Below, one piece after another: positions 41,956-48,628 of a stretch of DNA of 48,628 bases (the stretch's first letter is position 1; the number at the start of each line of letters is the position of its first letter). Both the position numbers and the translations under genes were made by a program. A model generated the notes under the pieces. That model was not told the origin of the DNA. It did not search any database and saw only the letters and a list, made by a program, of their open reading frames with translations. Source of the stretch: an uncultured Ruminococcus sp. (lineage in GTDB: Bacteria > Bacillota > Clostridia > Oscillospirales > Ruminococcaceae); assembly GCF_902762735.1 (NCBI RefSeq), contig NZ_CACWPP010000011.1, positions 1 to 48,628 on the forward strand, written 5' to 3'.

Positions 41956-42516
41956 TCAGGCCAGATAAGTAGTATTGCTGTCAAGGTCGGAGATTATCTC
42001 GGTCATCTTATCCTTTGGCAGATCAAGGTCATTCCTCACCCATTTTTCTAGGACTGCTATACAGCCGTGTGCGCGGTAGCAGGCGAGGTATTCTGCCATA
42101 TTGTCGTTCAGCTTATCGTTCTCTTCCTTCTGCATCTGCCTGAAAAGCCCTTCCACCATCTTGCTGAACTTATCCCTCAGCTGACCCGTGCTGTTGGGGC
42201 TGAATATCATCCTGAATATCAGGCGTTCATCATAGATATAGCCTATCAGATGTTCAAACGCATCATCGGGCGGAAGTTCCTGAAGCTGGAGGATAAGCAG
42301 ACCCAGTTCGACAAGCACCTCTTTCTCGATCTTCTCGTAGAGGTCATAGACATCAAGGTAATGCTTATAGAATGTCACCCTGTTGACATCTGCAAGGTCG
42401 GCTATCTCCTGCACTGTGACTTTGCGGAGTTCCTTCTCATACAAAAGCTGTGCCAGCGCATCGCAGATGGCTTTTCTGGTTTTAAGTGTACGTCTGTCCG
42501 TCTTTTTCTCCCCCAT
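41956..42516 (-). CDS. TetR/AcrR-family transcriptional regulator
   Basis: This 186-residue protein has the TetR DNA-binding domain at about residues 8-60, with the recognition region VTVQEIADLADVNRVTFYKH. The C-terminal ligand/dimer domain is like those of DhaS-type regulators (RMIFSPN region). Its ligand is unknown. GGAGGG precedes the ATG at 42516, and a good promoter is at 42570-42598. The HATPase-like gene downstream may be its target or companion. Confidence 0.9.
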   Translation of the reverse strand: MGEKKTDRRTLKTRKAICDALAQLLYEKELRKVTVQEIADLADVNRVTFYKHYLDVYDLYEKIEKEVLVELGLLILQLQELPPDDAFEHLIGYIYDERLIFRMIFSPNSTGQLRDKFSKMVEGLFRQMQKEENDKLNDNMAEYLACYRAHGCIAVLEKWVRNDLDLPKDKMTEIISDLDSNTTYLA

Positions 42517-42569
42517 AACTGTGACCCCTCCGCTAAATGATACAGGCAGAACATTTGCGCCCTGATATA

Positions 42570-42598
42570 ATCATAACACATTCGCACAAAAATTGCAA
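42570..42598 (-). promoter_or_regulatory. Promoter of the TetR-family gene
   Basis: On the minus strand TTGCAA (42593-42598) and TATGAT (42570-42575) are spaced by 17 bases, about 55 bases before the start codon. Confidence 0.65.
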
Positions 42599-42660
42599 GT
42601 GGGCACATGCACCATACCGTGCGCTTATAAACGCGGCTTCTGCGGCGAAAATATACTATT

Positions 42661-42834
42661 ATGACTATCCCCCTGACACACCACATTTTTGCAAGCAAAC
42701 AGGGCAGATGCGGTAAATCGGCGTGCCGCATAGCCCCTCCCCTACGTAAGGGCAGAGGGTTGGGGGGTGGTCGCCCCTTGCCGAGAAAGCTGAATTACGG
42801 CTATCAGATATTGGTGTATCAGCGGGATAATCAC
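42661..42834 (+). mobile_element. Family C non-autonomous element (copy 3)
   Basis: The ends are ATGACTATCCCCCTGACACACC and GGTGTATCAGCGGGATAATC, inverted relatives, with the GC-rich family C interior in the opposite orientation to copies 1 and 2. Its outer ends match those of family B elements. It occupies most of the gap upstream of the TetR promoter. Confidence 0.8.
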
Positions 42835-42952
42835 ATTTTTTAATTAATTTGTTATATTTTGTGTAATATTCGGTAAAATAGCAATTCACAGTAAAAGCGC
42901 CCGCTTTTCGTTGTTAAAAACTACAAATATATGACATTCTGCAAAACAGTGA

Positions 42953-42982
42953 TTGACACAGTGCCGAATATGGTGATATAAT
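42953..42982 (+). promoter_or_regulatory. Consensus promoter ahead of a frameshifted small ORF
   Basis: A perfect TTGACA (42953-42958) and perfect TATAAT (42977-42982) are spaced by 18 bases. The promoter is about 80 bases upstream of the ORF at 43063. Confidence 0.85.
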
Positions 42983-43062
42983 AGTAAAGTATGAGACTAT
43001 ACGCAGTTTTATCAGTACTGCGGTCGTTTTTTCGGTGCAGGCAAAGGGTGTTGTGAATACTT

Positions 43063-43390
43063 ATGAATGACAGGATCGGCTCTGCATACAAAAAAACTAA
43101 ACTCAGCAAAGGCAGAGTTGCTGCCTGCGATGTTTTCATTATCATGGCGGCGGTCATCGCGGTGTCGGTCGCAAAGCTCGCGGGAAAGGGCGGCGATGAC
43201 GGTCATATGCCCGTAAAAAGCGAAAGTATCAGCTTATGTTTCACACGATGCGGCGATAGTTTCATCGCAGGGCGCTGACTGCATAACGGTGATAATGGCG
43301 GATATACCCGCAAAAGCCGATGACAGCTGCGGCTGTTTCGCGATAATGCCGCAGGTGATATACGATCATTTCAACTCGGTAAAGAGATAG
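43063..43390 (+). pseudogene. Small single-helix membrane protein gene broken by a one-base frameshift
   Basis: Frame 1 from the ATG at 43063 gives a basic N-terminus, a hydrophobic helix (VFIIMAAVIAVSVAKLAG) and MPVKSES, then stops at 43278. From about 43215 the coherent reading continues in the next frame (KVSAYVSHDAAIVSSQGA ... NSVKR) to a TAG at 43388-43390. Removing one A from the AAAAA run at 43214-43218 restores a continuous ~108-residue protein. It may be a recent pseudogene or an assembly error. No family was recognised. A consensus promoter upstream suggests the intact gene was expressed. Confidence 0.6.
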
Positions 43391-43472
43391 ATAGAAAAGG
43401 GGCTTGCCCCGCATAGGTAAAAATTATTACAGGATATGGTTATCCCTTTGATACACCGCTTAAAAAGTATTC

Positions 43473-43577
43473 TCCCAATTTTGATGTGTATTGCTGATGA
43501 TACAAAATGGCTGTTCTTTCGTATTGTTCCCCCGCCTTCGGCGGGGGAACAATACACAACCAAATTGCAAATTGGGA
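43473..43577. mobile_element. Family A palindromic element (copy 2)
   Basis: The ends are TCCCAATTTTGATG and CAAATTGGGA, with an inner TGTATTGCTGATGATACA stem and a perfect CCCCCGCCTTCGGCGGGGG hairpin. Just upstream, 43439-43461 matches the outer end of a B/C-type element, so two elements appear nested. The gap 43391-43729 holds nothing else recognisable. Confidence 0.75.
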
Positions 43578-43729
43578 TAAAGTATTATATCGAACAGTAT
43601 CGGTATGCTTTCTTTTATGCACCTAAAGGCTGTTAAGTGCGGTGTGTGGGCGTGATCACCATGATACGGAAAGATCGCTGTGCAGGAATGTGTACCTGTA
43701 TAAAAGCGGATATGTTTTGGAGGGTCAAG

Positions 43730-44398
43730 ATGAACAACAAACCAAAGCTCGTCGTTATGCTGACATTCAACGACAGGACGATACCCAATGCCGCTGAGGT
43801 GTTTGAGGACTGCAAAAATTCCAAAGCGGAGATATACGGATTCAAGGAAGAGGGCATACCCCATGATGATGTGGTAAAGCTGTTCGGACGCATCAGGGAA
43901 TGCGGCAAGCAGACCGCGCTGGAAGTTGTGGCTTATGACGAGGAACACTGCCTTGCAGGTGCTGAACTCGCGGTGGAATGCGGGGTGGATTACCTGATGG
44001 GTACGATGTACTTTGAGTCGGTGGCAGAGGTCTGCAAAAACAGCGGCATAGAATACATGCCGTATGTGGGCGAGATAACAGGCAGACCATCGGTGCTGGG
44101 CGGTTCTGCCGACGGCATGATAACCGAAGCGCGTACACTTCTGGAAAAGGGCGCTGACGGATTTGATCTGCTGGGATACAGGTATACAGGCGATGCCCCC
44201 GACCTAATACGCCGCTTTGTCAGCGAGACAGGTGCTAAGACCGTTGTGGCTGGCAGTGTTGACAGCTTTGAGAAGCTGGATACTGTCAAGAAAGTTTCGC
44301 CGTGGGCTTTCACCATCGGCAGTGCTTTTGTGGAAAACCGCTTCGGCAGGGGCTTTGCGGCACAGATAGACACTGTCTGTGACTATATAAATAAGTGA
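43730..44398 (+). CDS. TIM-barrel-type protein of unknown function
   Basis: This 222-residue soluble protein has regular strand-helix alternation with a C-terminal phosphate-binding-type pattern (TVVAGSVDSFEKLD, FTIGSAFVEN), as in small phosphate-binding TIM-barrel enzymes. No catalytic signature identifies a substrate. GGAGGG at 43719-43724 precedes the ATG at 43730, so the longer in-frame ORF from 43637 is not used. The YqeG-VanW gene follows 10 bases downstream, implying one operon. Confidence 0.75.
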   Translation: MNNKPKLVVMLTFNDRTIPNAAEVFEDCKNSKAEIYGFKEEGIPHDDVVKLFGRIRECGKQTALEVVAYDEEHCLAGAELAVECGVDYLMGTMYFESVAEVCKNSGIEYMPYVGEITGRPSVLGGSADGMITEARTLLEKGADGFDLLGYRYTGDAPDLIRRFVSETGAKTVVAGSVDSFEKLDTVKKVSPWAFTIGSAFVENRFGRGFAAQIDTVCDYINK

Positions 44399-44408
44399 AT
44401 GGGGTGCG

Positions 44409-45779
44409 ATGATGATAAAGGAACTTTTTCCTTTTGAGTATGCCGAGAGCGTGTTCGCCATCGACTACAAAAAACTTTATGCAAAGGGCTATCGCGGGGT
44501 CATATTCGATATAGACAACACGCTGGTGCATCACGGGGACGGTTCAACGCCTGAGGTAGATGCACTATTTAAAGAGATACATGCGGCAGGGCTGAAAACT
44601 CTCCTGCTTTCAAATAATGAGAAGAGCCGCGTTGAGATGTTCATAAAGAATATCGACACGCTGTACATATGCGATGCAGACAAGCCGTCGCCTAAGGGCT
44701 ACCTGAAAGCTGTAAAAAAGCTGGGGCTGAAAAAAAGTCAGTGCGTTTGTGTGGGCGACCAGATATTCACCGATATACTGGGCGCAAACCGCGCGGGGCT
44801 TGCAAGCATACTGGTCAAGTTCATACAGATGCCCGATGAGATGCGTATAGGTGTAAGGCGATATGCGGAGTACGGTCTGCTGTGGGCGTGGCGTAGGATA
44901 CCAACGCTCAGGCACCGCATCGGTGACATCTACAAAGAGGGTGCAGGAAATTTCTGGAGCAGGGATATACTCTTCTGCAACATAAGCCCGTTCACATACG
45001 CCATTTCGGAGACCAAAGAGAAGCTGAAACGCTATCTGCACGACTTCATGGGGCACGATAAATTCTCTGTGATAAGGACTAAGAAAAAGCTGAAAAATCT
45101 GGTATCGGAACACAGCAACACACTTATCAAGAAAGGCAAGGGCATCGACCCTGTTTTGCAGGAGAACAAGGCGGTAAACATAGCGCTGGCTTGCAGCAGG
45201 ATAGACGGTATGGTGATACGTCCCGGTGAGGTATTCTCATTCTGGCGGACGGTGGGGAGCATCACTGAGAAAAAGGGCTACAAGTCGGGCAGGATAATCG
45301 CTGACAACAAGCTGACTCCCGGTCTGGGCGGAGGGCTTTGCAATCTGGGCAACACCATTCACCTGCTGGTACTGCACAGCCCGCTGGAAGTGGTGGAGTT
45401 CCACAGCCATTCCGATGCGCTTGCACCCGACGGCGACAAGCGCGTGCCTTTCAGTTCGGGTACATCGGTGTGCTACAACTATATCGACTACCGTTTCCGC
45501 AACAACACCGACCAGGACGTACAGCTGTGCCTGTGGTGCGAGGACGGCAAGCTGAGGGGCGAACTGAGGAGCAAAAAGCCGTTCCCGTACACCTACGAGA
45601 TAGTTGAGGAGGATCACCACTTCTCGAAAGAGGACGGTGTGTTCTACCGCATATCGAAGATATACAAGGTGACAAAGGACAAGGCTACGGGAAAAGTGGT
45701 AGATAAAGTGCTGGTGCGCGACAACCACTCGGAGGTAATGTTCGACTACGACCTGATACCGAAAGAACTTATCAGATGA
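44409..45779 (+). CDS. Fusion of a YqeG-type HAD phosphatase and a VanW-like domain
   Basis: In this 456-residue protein, residues about 1-165 match YqeG-family HAD (IIIA) phosphatases, with DIDNTL (Asp34, Asp36), the LLSNN motif, a Lys in KPSPKGYL and VGDQIFTDILGANRAG. Residues about 185-415 match VanW: ISPFTYAISETKEKLKR, LQENKAVNIALACSRIDG, RPGEVFSFWRTVG, GLGGGLCNLGNTIHLL and SSGTSVCYNYIDYRFRNN. A lysine-rich tail follows. No signal peptide or membrane segment is obvious. The ATG at 44409 follows GGGGTGCG. The fusion is not one I know as common, and no vancomycin-resistance genes are near. Confidence 0.88.
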   Translation: MMIKELFPFEYAESVFAIDYKKLYAKGYRGVIFDIDNTLVHHGDGSTPEVDALFKEIHAAGLKTLLLSNNEKSRVEMFIKNIDTLYICDADKPSPKGYLKAVKKLGLKKSQCVCVGDQIFTDILGANRAGLASILVKFIQMPDEMRIGVRRYAEYGLLWAWRRIPTLRHRIGDIYKEGAGNFWSRDILFCNISPFTYAISETKEKLKRYLHDFMGHDKFSVIRTKKKLKNLVSEHSNTLIKKGKGIDPVLQENKAVNIALACSRIDGMVIRPGEVFSFWRTVGSITEKKGYKSGRIIADNKLTPGLGGGLCNLGNTIHLLVLHSPLEVVEFHSHSDALAPDGDKRVPFSSGTSVCYNYIDYRFRNNTDQDVQLCLWCEDGKLRGELRSKKPFPYTYEIVEEDHHFSKEDGVFYRISKIYKVTKDKATGKVVDKVLVRDNHSEVMFDYDLIPKELIR

Positions 45780-45803
45780 TACGGCTGGGCTGATATGTCA
45801 GCA

Positions 45804-45840
45804 AAAGGCACTTCTGCATGGTATGCAGAGGTGCTTTTCT
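45804..45840 (+). terminator. Terminator after the YqeG-VanW gene
   Basis: GCACTTCTGCAT (45808-45819) pairs with ATGCAGAGGTGC (45823-45834) with one mismatch, followed by TTTTCTTT. Confidence 0.88.
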
Positions 45841-45843
45841 TTA

Positions 45844-45945
45844 TGTGGTTATCCCCTTAACACACCAACTAAAAATGCGGTGAACAAAAGGATAATTGAG
45901 CGCCCCATATCTTTCCCCCGCCGCAGTCGGCGGAAAGATAACCGC
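45844..45945. mobile_element. Family B element, right half only (copy 4)
   Basis: It starts with TGTGGTTATCCCCTTAACAC and continues through the AATGCGGTGAACAAAAGGAT and GAGCGCCCCATA segments to a decayed hairpin. These are the inverted right half of the element at the window end (48495-48628). The opposite end is missing, and a family A copy follows, so it looks truncated. Confidence 0.7.
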
Positions 45946-45977
45946 CAACTGTATTTGGTTCCCGATATAACATCGTA

Positions 45978-46075
45978 TCCCAATTTGGTTTTGTATTGTT
46001 CCCCTGCCGAAGGCGGGGGAACAATACAAAAGAACAGCCATTTTGTATCATCAGCAATACACATCAAAATTGGGA
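45978..46075. mobile_element. Family A palindromic element (copy 3, inverted)
   Basis: The ends are TCCCAATTTGG and CATCAAAATTGGGA, with the inner hairpin CCCCTGCCGAAGGCGGGGG and ATTTTGTATCATCAGCAATA. It is inverted relative to copy 2 and lies directly upstream of a strong terminator. Confidence 0.75.
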
Positions 46076-46089
46076 GATTTTTTTATCAT

Positions 46090-46131
46090 TACCCGACCGA
46101 ATGGGCGAAACGTTCGGTCGGGTATTTTTTT
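46090..46131 (+). terminator. Strong intrinsic terminator without an obvious gene
   Basis: TACCCGACCGAA (46090-46101) pairs perfectly with TTCGGTCGGGTA (46113-46124), followed by seven T. No coding region ends nearby. It would insulate the next gene from transcripts leaving the YqeG-VanW operon. Confidence 0.85.
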
Positions 46132-46200
46132 GAGCTGTTCGCACCGTGTCGGAATTCACTAAAATTTTCTATTTATAAACCTGTTTTTTTGTGTTTTTGC

Positions 46201-46229
46201 TTGAAATTATTCTCGAACTGTGATATAAT
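46201..46229 (+). promoter_or_regulatory. Promoter of the EAL/beta-helix gene
   Basis: TTGAAA (46201-46206) and consensus TATAAT (46224-46229) are spaced by 17 bases, about 63 bases upstream of the start codon. Confidence 0.8.
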
Positions 46230-46292
46230 ATAGCTGAGTTATCAGAGAGTATTATCCGATCTGTAAAAATAAGGGTAAAGGAAGTGAATAAG

Positions 46293-48377
46293 ATGACAGA
46301 CTACACCAAAGGCATAGCACTGCTGAAAGAATATATTAACCACGCTGAATATGCTTCGGGTTCGGACAAGCTGGACGAGCTGGAAAGAAAATATTCGGGC
46401 AAGCTGAAAAAATACTGCGGCGAAAGTGAGCTTGATGAACTGCTCGGCATGATCTCAAAACTGATGCACAGACTGGTGAACCAGCAGGAGAGCTTCCACG
46501 GGCTGACTGCCGCAAAAGAGCTTACCGAACATGAAAAGGAAGAGAACAGACTGGTGATGAAACTGCTCGACAAGAACCTTTTCACTTACCATTTTCAGCC
46601 CATAATAAGGGCTGACAACGGCGAGATATTCGCGTATGAAGCACTTATGCGCGCAAAGGATATGGACGGCATCTCGCCTTACCACATACTGAAATACGCT
46701 GAGATGACGGGCAGGCTGGCAGAGGTGGAACAGTATACTTTCCTGAACGTGCTTAAACTGGCGGCACAGGGCGATGACCCGTTCAACGGCAAGCCCGTTT
46801 TCATAAACAGCATGCCTGACATACACATACGTCCCGAAAAGAATGCCGAGATAGAAAAAATGCTGTCGGAAAGGGTCAGCCGCGTTGTTATAGAGATGGT
46901 GGAAAGCTCGGAATACAAGGACAGCGACCTTGATGTGATAAAGGCAAAGTACAGCGCACTGGGCATACCCATAGCCATCGACGACTACGGAACAGGGTAC
47001 TCGAACATCAGCAACCTGCTGAGGTATACGCCAAATTTCGTAAAGATCGACCGTTCACTGCTGAGCGGCATAGAGAACAATCCCAACAAAAAGCATTTTG
47101 TGCGGGAGATAATCGACTTCTGCCACGAAAACAAGATAATGGCGCTGGCTGAGGGCGTTGAGAACAGCGAGGAACTGCGCTGTGTCATACTGCTGGGGGC
47201 TGATCTGATACAGGGGTTCTACACAGCACGCCCGTCGGCTGAGATAATAGCTGAGATACCATACGCCTTAAAAGCTGAGATATGCGCACACAGGCAGGAA
47301 CTGGAGGACGGCAGGCGCTTGCAGATATACTCGGCTGAGAACGGTGAGAAGATATATCTTGAAAGGCTTTCGCGTGACGGTTACAGCTGTTTGCAGATAG
47401 GCAGCGGCTATAATGACGGCAGTATCACCATAAGCGGCTCGCCTCACCAGGATTCGGGAATACACCTGATGATAGCTGACGGATTTGCGGGCAAGGTACA
47501 GCTTGAGAATGTCAGGCTTTCAAATCTGCCCGGCAGACCGTGCGTTGATATTGGCGGCGGCTGTGATGTTACGCTGGTGCTGGCGGGAAGCAACATTTTA
47601 GTGGGCGGCGGTATACGTGTGCCTGAGAATGCCATGCTCACCACTGAGGGTGACGGCTCGCTGGACATAAAGCTGGGCGACACCGACTATTTCGGCATAG
47701 GCAACGACCTTTCTTCCCAGCACGGCAGGCTGTCATTCATGCAGGACGGCACGATAGCGATAACTGCCACAAGCCATGCGGGCGTGTGTATCGGCGCGGG
47801 GCGGGGCGGCGAGATCGTCATTGGCAGGGGGCGCTATGTGCTTAATGCTTCGGGAAGCAACAATGTGGGCATCGGTGCGCTGGATGGCGATACCAGTGTG
47901 GATATACTGGGCTGTGATCTTGAATGCACCGCTTCGGGCGCATTCAGCATCGGGATAGGCTCTGAGAACGGCAATGCTGATGTGCATGTCAAATATTCCA
48001 GCGTAAAGATAAGCACTGACAGCCAGATGTCGGTGGGGCTGGGAAATCTCAGGGGCGATAACACCGTCATACATGCGGAGAGCGTGAGCATGGTCATAGA
48101 GATGAGCGCTGATGCGCTGACTGCTTACGGCTCGATGTTCTCAAACTCTGATATTAAGATAGAAAGATCGGCGGTAAAAATATCGGCTGACGGTCCTAAG
48201 GCGCTGGCTTTCGGCGGGTTAAAGGGTGAGTCGTCACTGACATTCACTGATATAGACCTGGCTGTGAAGATCTCGAATACGCTGAATATATGCACACGCG
48301 CTGACAATGAGAGCATACACACAAAAGGCGGCAGATACAGGATAACTCTCAATGGTCAGCAGCTTGATGCGCTGTAA
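46293..48377 (+). CDS. EAL-domain protein fused to a long beta-helix-like repeat region
   Basis: In this 694-residue protein, residues 1-80 are helical and charged. Residues about 85-335 are an EAL phosphodiesterase domain with YEALMR (EAL near 116), FINSMPD, VIEMVE, IDDYGTGYSN, VKIDRS, AEGVEN and LIQGFYTARP, so c-di-GMP hydrolysis is likely. Residues about 340-694 form short Gly/Asp/Ser-rich strands repeating at about 20-25 residues (GVCIGAGRGGEIVIG, NVGIGALDGDTSVDI, SIGIGSENGNADVHV, SVGLGNLRGDNTVIH), which suggests a parallel beta-helix. No signal peptide or membrane helix is seen, so the repeats are probably cytoplasmic. The ATG at 46293 follows AAAGGAAG; an in-frame GTG at 46284 is too close to it. 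Confidence 0.88.
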   Translation: MTDYTKGIALLKEYINHAEYASGSDKLDELERKYSGKLKKYCGESELDELLGMISKLMHRLVNQQESFHGLTAAKELTEHEKEENRLVMKLLDKNLFTYHFQPIIRADNGEIFAYEALMRAKDMDGISPYHILKYAEMTGRLAEVEQYTFLNVLKLAAQGDDPFNGKPVFINSMPDIHIRPEKNAEIEKMLSERVSRVVIEMVESSEYKDSDLDVIKAKYSALGIPIAIDDYGTGYSNISNLLRYTPNFVKIDRSLLSGIENNPNKKHFVREIIDFCHENKIMALAEGVENSEELRCVILLGADLIQGFYTARPSAEIIAEIPYALKAEICAHRQELEDGRRLQIYSAENGEKIYLERLSRDGYSCLQIGSGYNDGSITISGSPHQDSGIHLMIADGFAGKVQLENVRLSNLPGRPCVDIGGGCDVTLVLAGSNILVGGGIRVPENAMLTTEGDGSLDIKLGDTDYFGIGNDLSSQHGRLSFMQDGTIAITATSHAGVCIGAGRGGEIVIGRGRYVLNASGSNNVGIGALDGDTSVDILGCDLECTASGAFSIGIGSENGNADVHVKYSSVKISTDSQMSVGLGNLRGDNTVIHAESVSMVIEMSADALTAYGSMFSNSDIKIERSAVKISADGPKALAFGGLKGESSLTFTDIDLAVKISNTLNICTRADNESIHTKGGRYRITLNGQQLDAL

Positions 48378-48389
48378 ATAATGCGATAC

Positions 48390-48418
48390 TCTCCCTTCTG
48401 AAAAGAAGGGAGTTTTTT
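48390..48418 (+). terminator. Terminator of the EAL/beta-helix gene
   Basis: ACTCCCTTCT (48390-48399) and AGAAGGGAGT (48404-48413) form a 10-bp stem, followed by a T-run to 48418. Confidence 0.93.
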
Positions 48419-48424
48419 ACATTT

Positions 48425-48485
48425 CTCCCAATTTTGATATGTATTGCTGATGATACAAAATGGCTAATACACAACCAAATCGGGA
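48425..48485. mobile_element. Family A element, deletion derivative (copy 4)
   Basis: The ends TCCCAATTTTGATA and CAAATCGGGA are kept, but the second GC-rich hairpin present in other copies is gone, leaving 61 bases. Confidence 0.7.
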
Positions 48486-48494
48486 TTTACATTT

Positions 48495-48628
48495 GTGGTT
48501 ATCCCGCTGACACACCATAAAAACAGCGACTATACAGAACTTAAGGTTCTTGGCGTATATTTTTCCCCCGCCGCAGGCGGGGGAAAAATATGGGGCGCTC
48601 AATTATCCTTTTGTTTACCGCATTTTTA
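48495..48628. mobile_element. Family B element running off the window end (copy 5)
   Basis: It begins GTGGTTATCCCGCTGACACACC and continues through CAGAACTTAAGGTTCTTGGC, a perfect CCCCCGCCGCAGGCGGGGG hairpin and the GGGGCGCTCAATTATCC segment. It is cut by the end of the window before its right terminal repeat. Confidence 0.8.

Noticed and set aside
44409-45779. Vancomycin resistance cluster
   Set aside because: Only a VanW-like domain is present; none of the VanHAX or VanRS ligase, dehydrogenase or sensor genes is found, and VanW itself does not confer resistance.
23634-48628. Insertion sequences with transposase
   Set aside because: The short elements with matching ends contain no ORF resembling a transposase, so they are listed as non-autonomous elements only.

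Overview
The window looks like a chromosomal segment of a gut or rumen Ruminococcus-type Firmicute (Oscillospiraceae). This is inferred from near-consensus sigma-A promoters, strong AGGAGG ribosome sites, a sufCBDSU-type operon, a clostripain-family protease, MsmK-type sugar ABC components and several families of short palindromic elements. No rRNA, tRNA, CRISPR array, phage gene or transposase was recognised.

About 1-26.9 kb is a pectin/galacturonate utilisation island, entirely on the minus strand. In transcription order (right to left) it holds a pectinesterase (CE8) with an AraC regulator, a stand-alone GltD-like oxidoreductase, and then an oligogalacturonide-type ABC importer. The importer comprises two LplB/LplC-like permeases, a very large lipoprotein binding protein, an MsmK-type ATPase and five small polytopic membrane proteins of unknown function. 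After it come GH28, GH105, GH4 and an AEC permease, then kduD, an eda fusion, kdgK, a TIM-barrel isomerase and kduI, then a second MsmK-type ATPase, uxaB and uxaA. CE8, GH28, GH105 and GH4 all lack signal peptides. The inferred scheme is that oligogalacturonides, possibly methylated or unsaturated, are imported and broken down in the cytoplasm. Unsaturated uronate goes through KduI/KduD, and galacturonate goes through UxaB/UxaA after isomerisation by a UxaC not encoded here. Both routes meet at KDG, then KdgK and Eda.

From 27 to 32.9 kb lie a membrane-anchored C11 (clostripain) protease, a CpsB/PHP-type phosphatase and a 1.7-kb gene-free zone packed with nested and duplicated repeats and a strongly G-skewed stretch.

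From 32.9 to 38.2 kb is a textbook suf operon (sufC-B-D-S-U and an Rrf2 regulator), with a consensus promoter bracketed by two identical-geometry palindromes and closed by a strong terminator. From 38.3 to 48.6 kb are signalling and envelope genes: a 7TM-PAS-GGDEF(degenerate)-EAL protein, an HATPase-like protein with a TetR regulator, a frameshifted small membrane ORF, a TIM-barrel protein, a YqeG-HAD/VanW fusion, and an EAL domain fused to a beta-helix-like repeat region. Short non-autonomous elements of three families (called A, B and C here) fill most gaps between these genes. B and C share the same terminal sequence.
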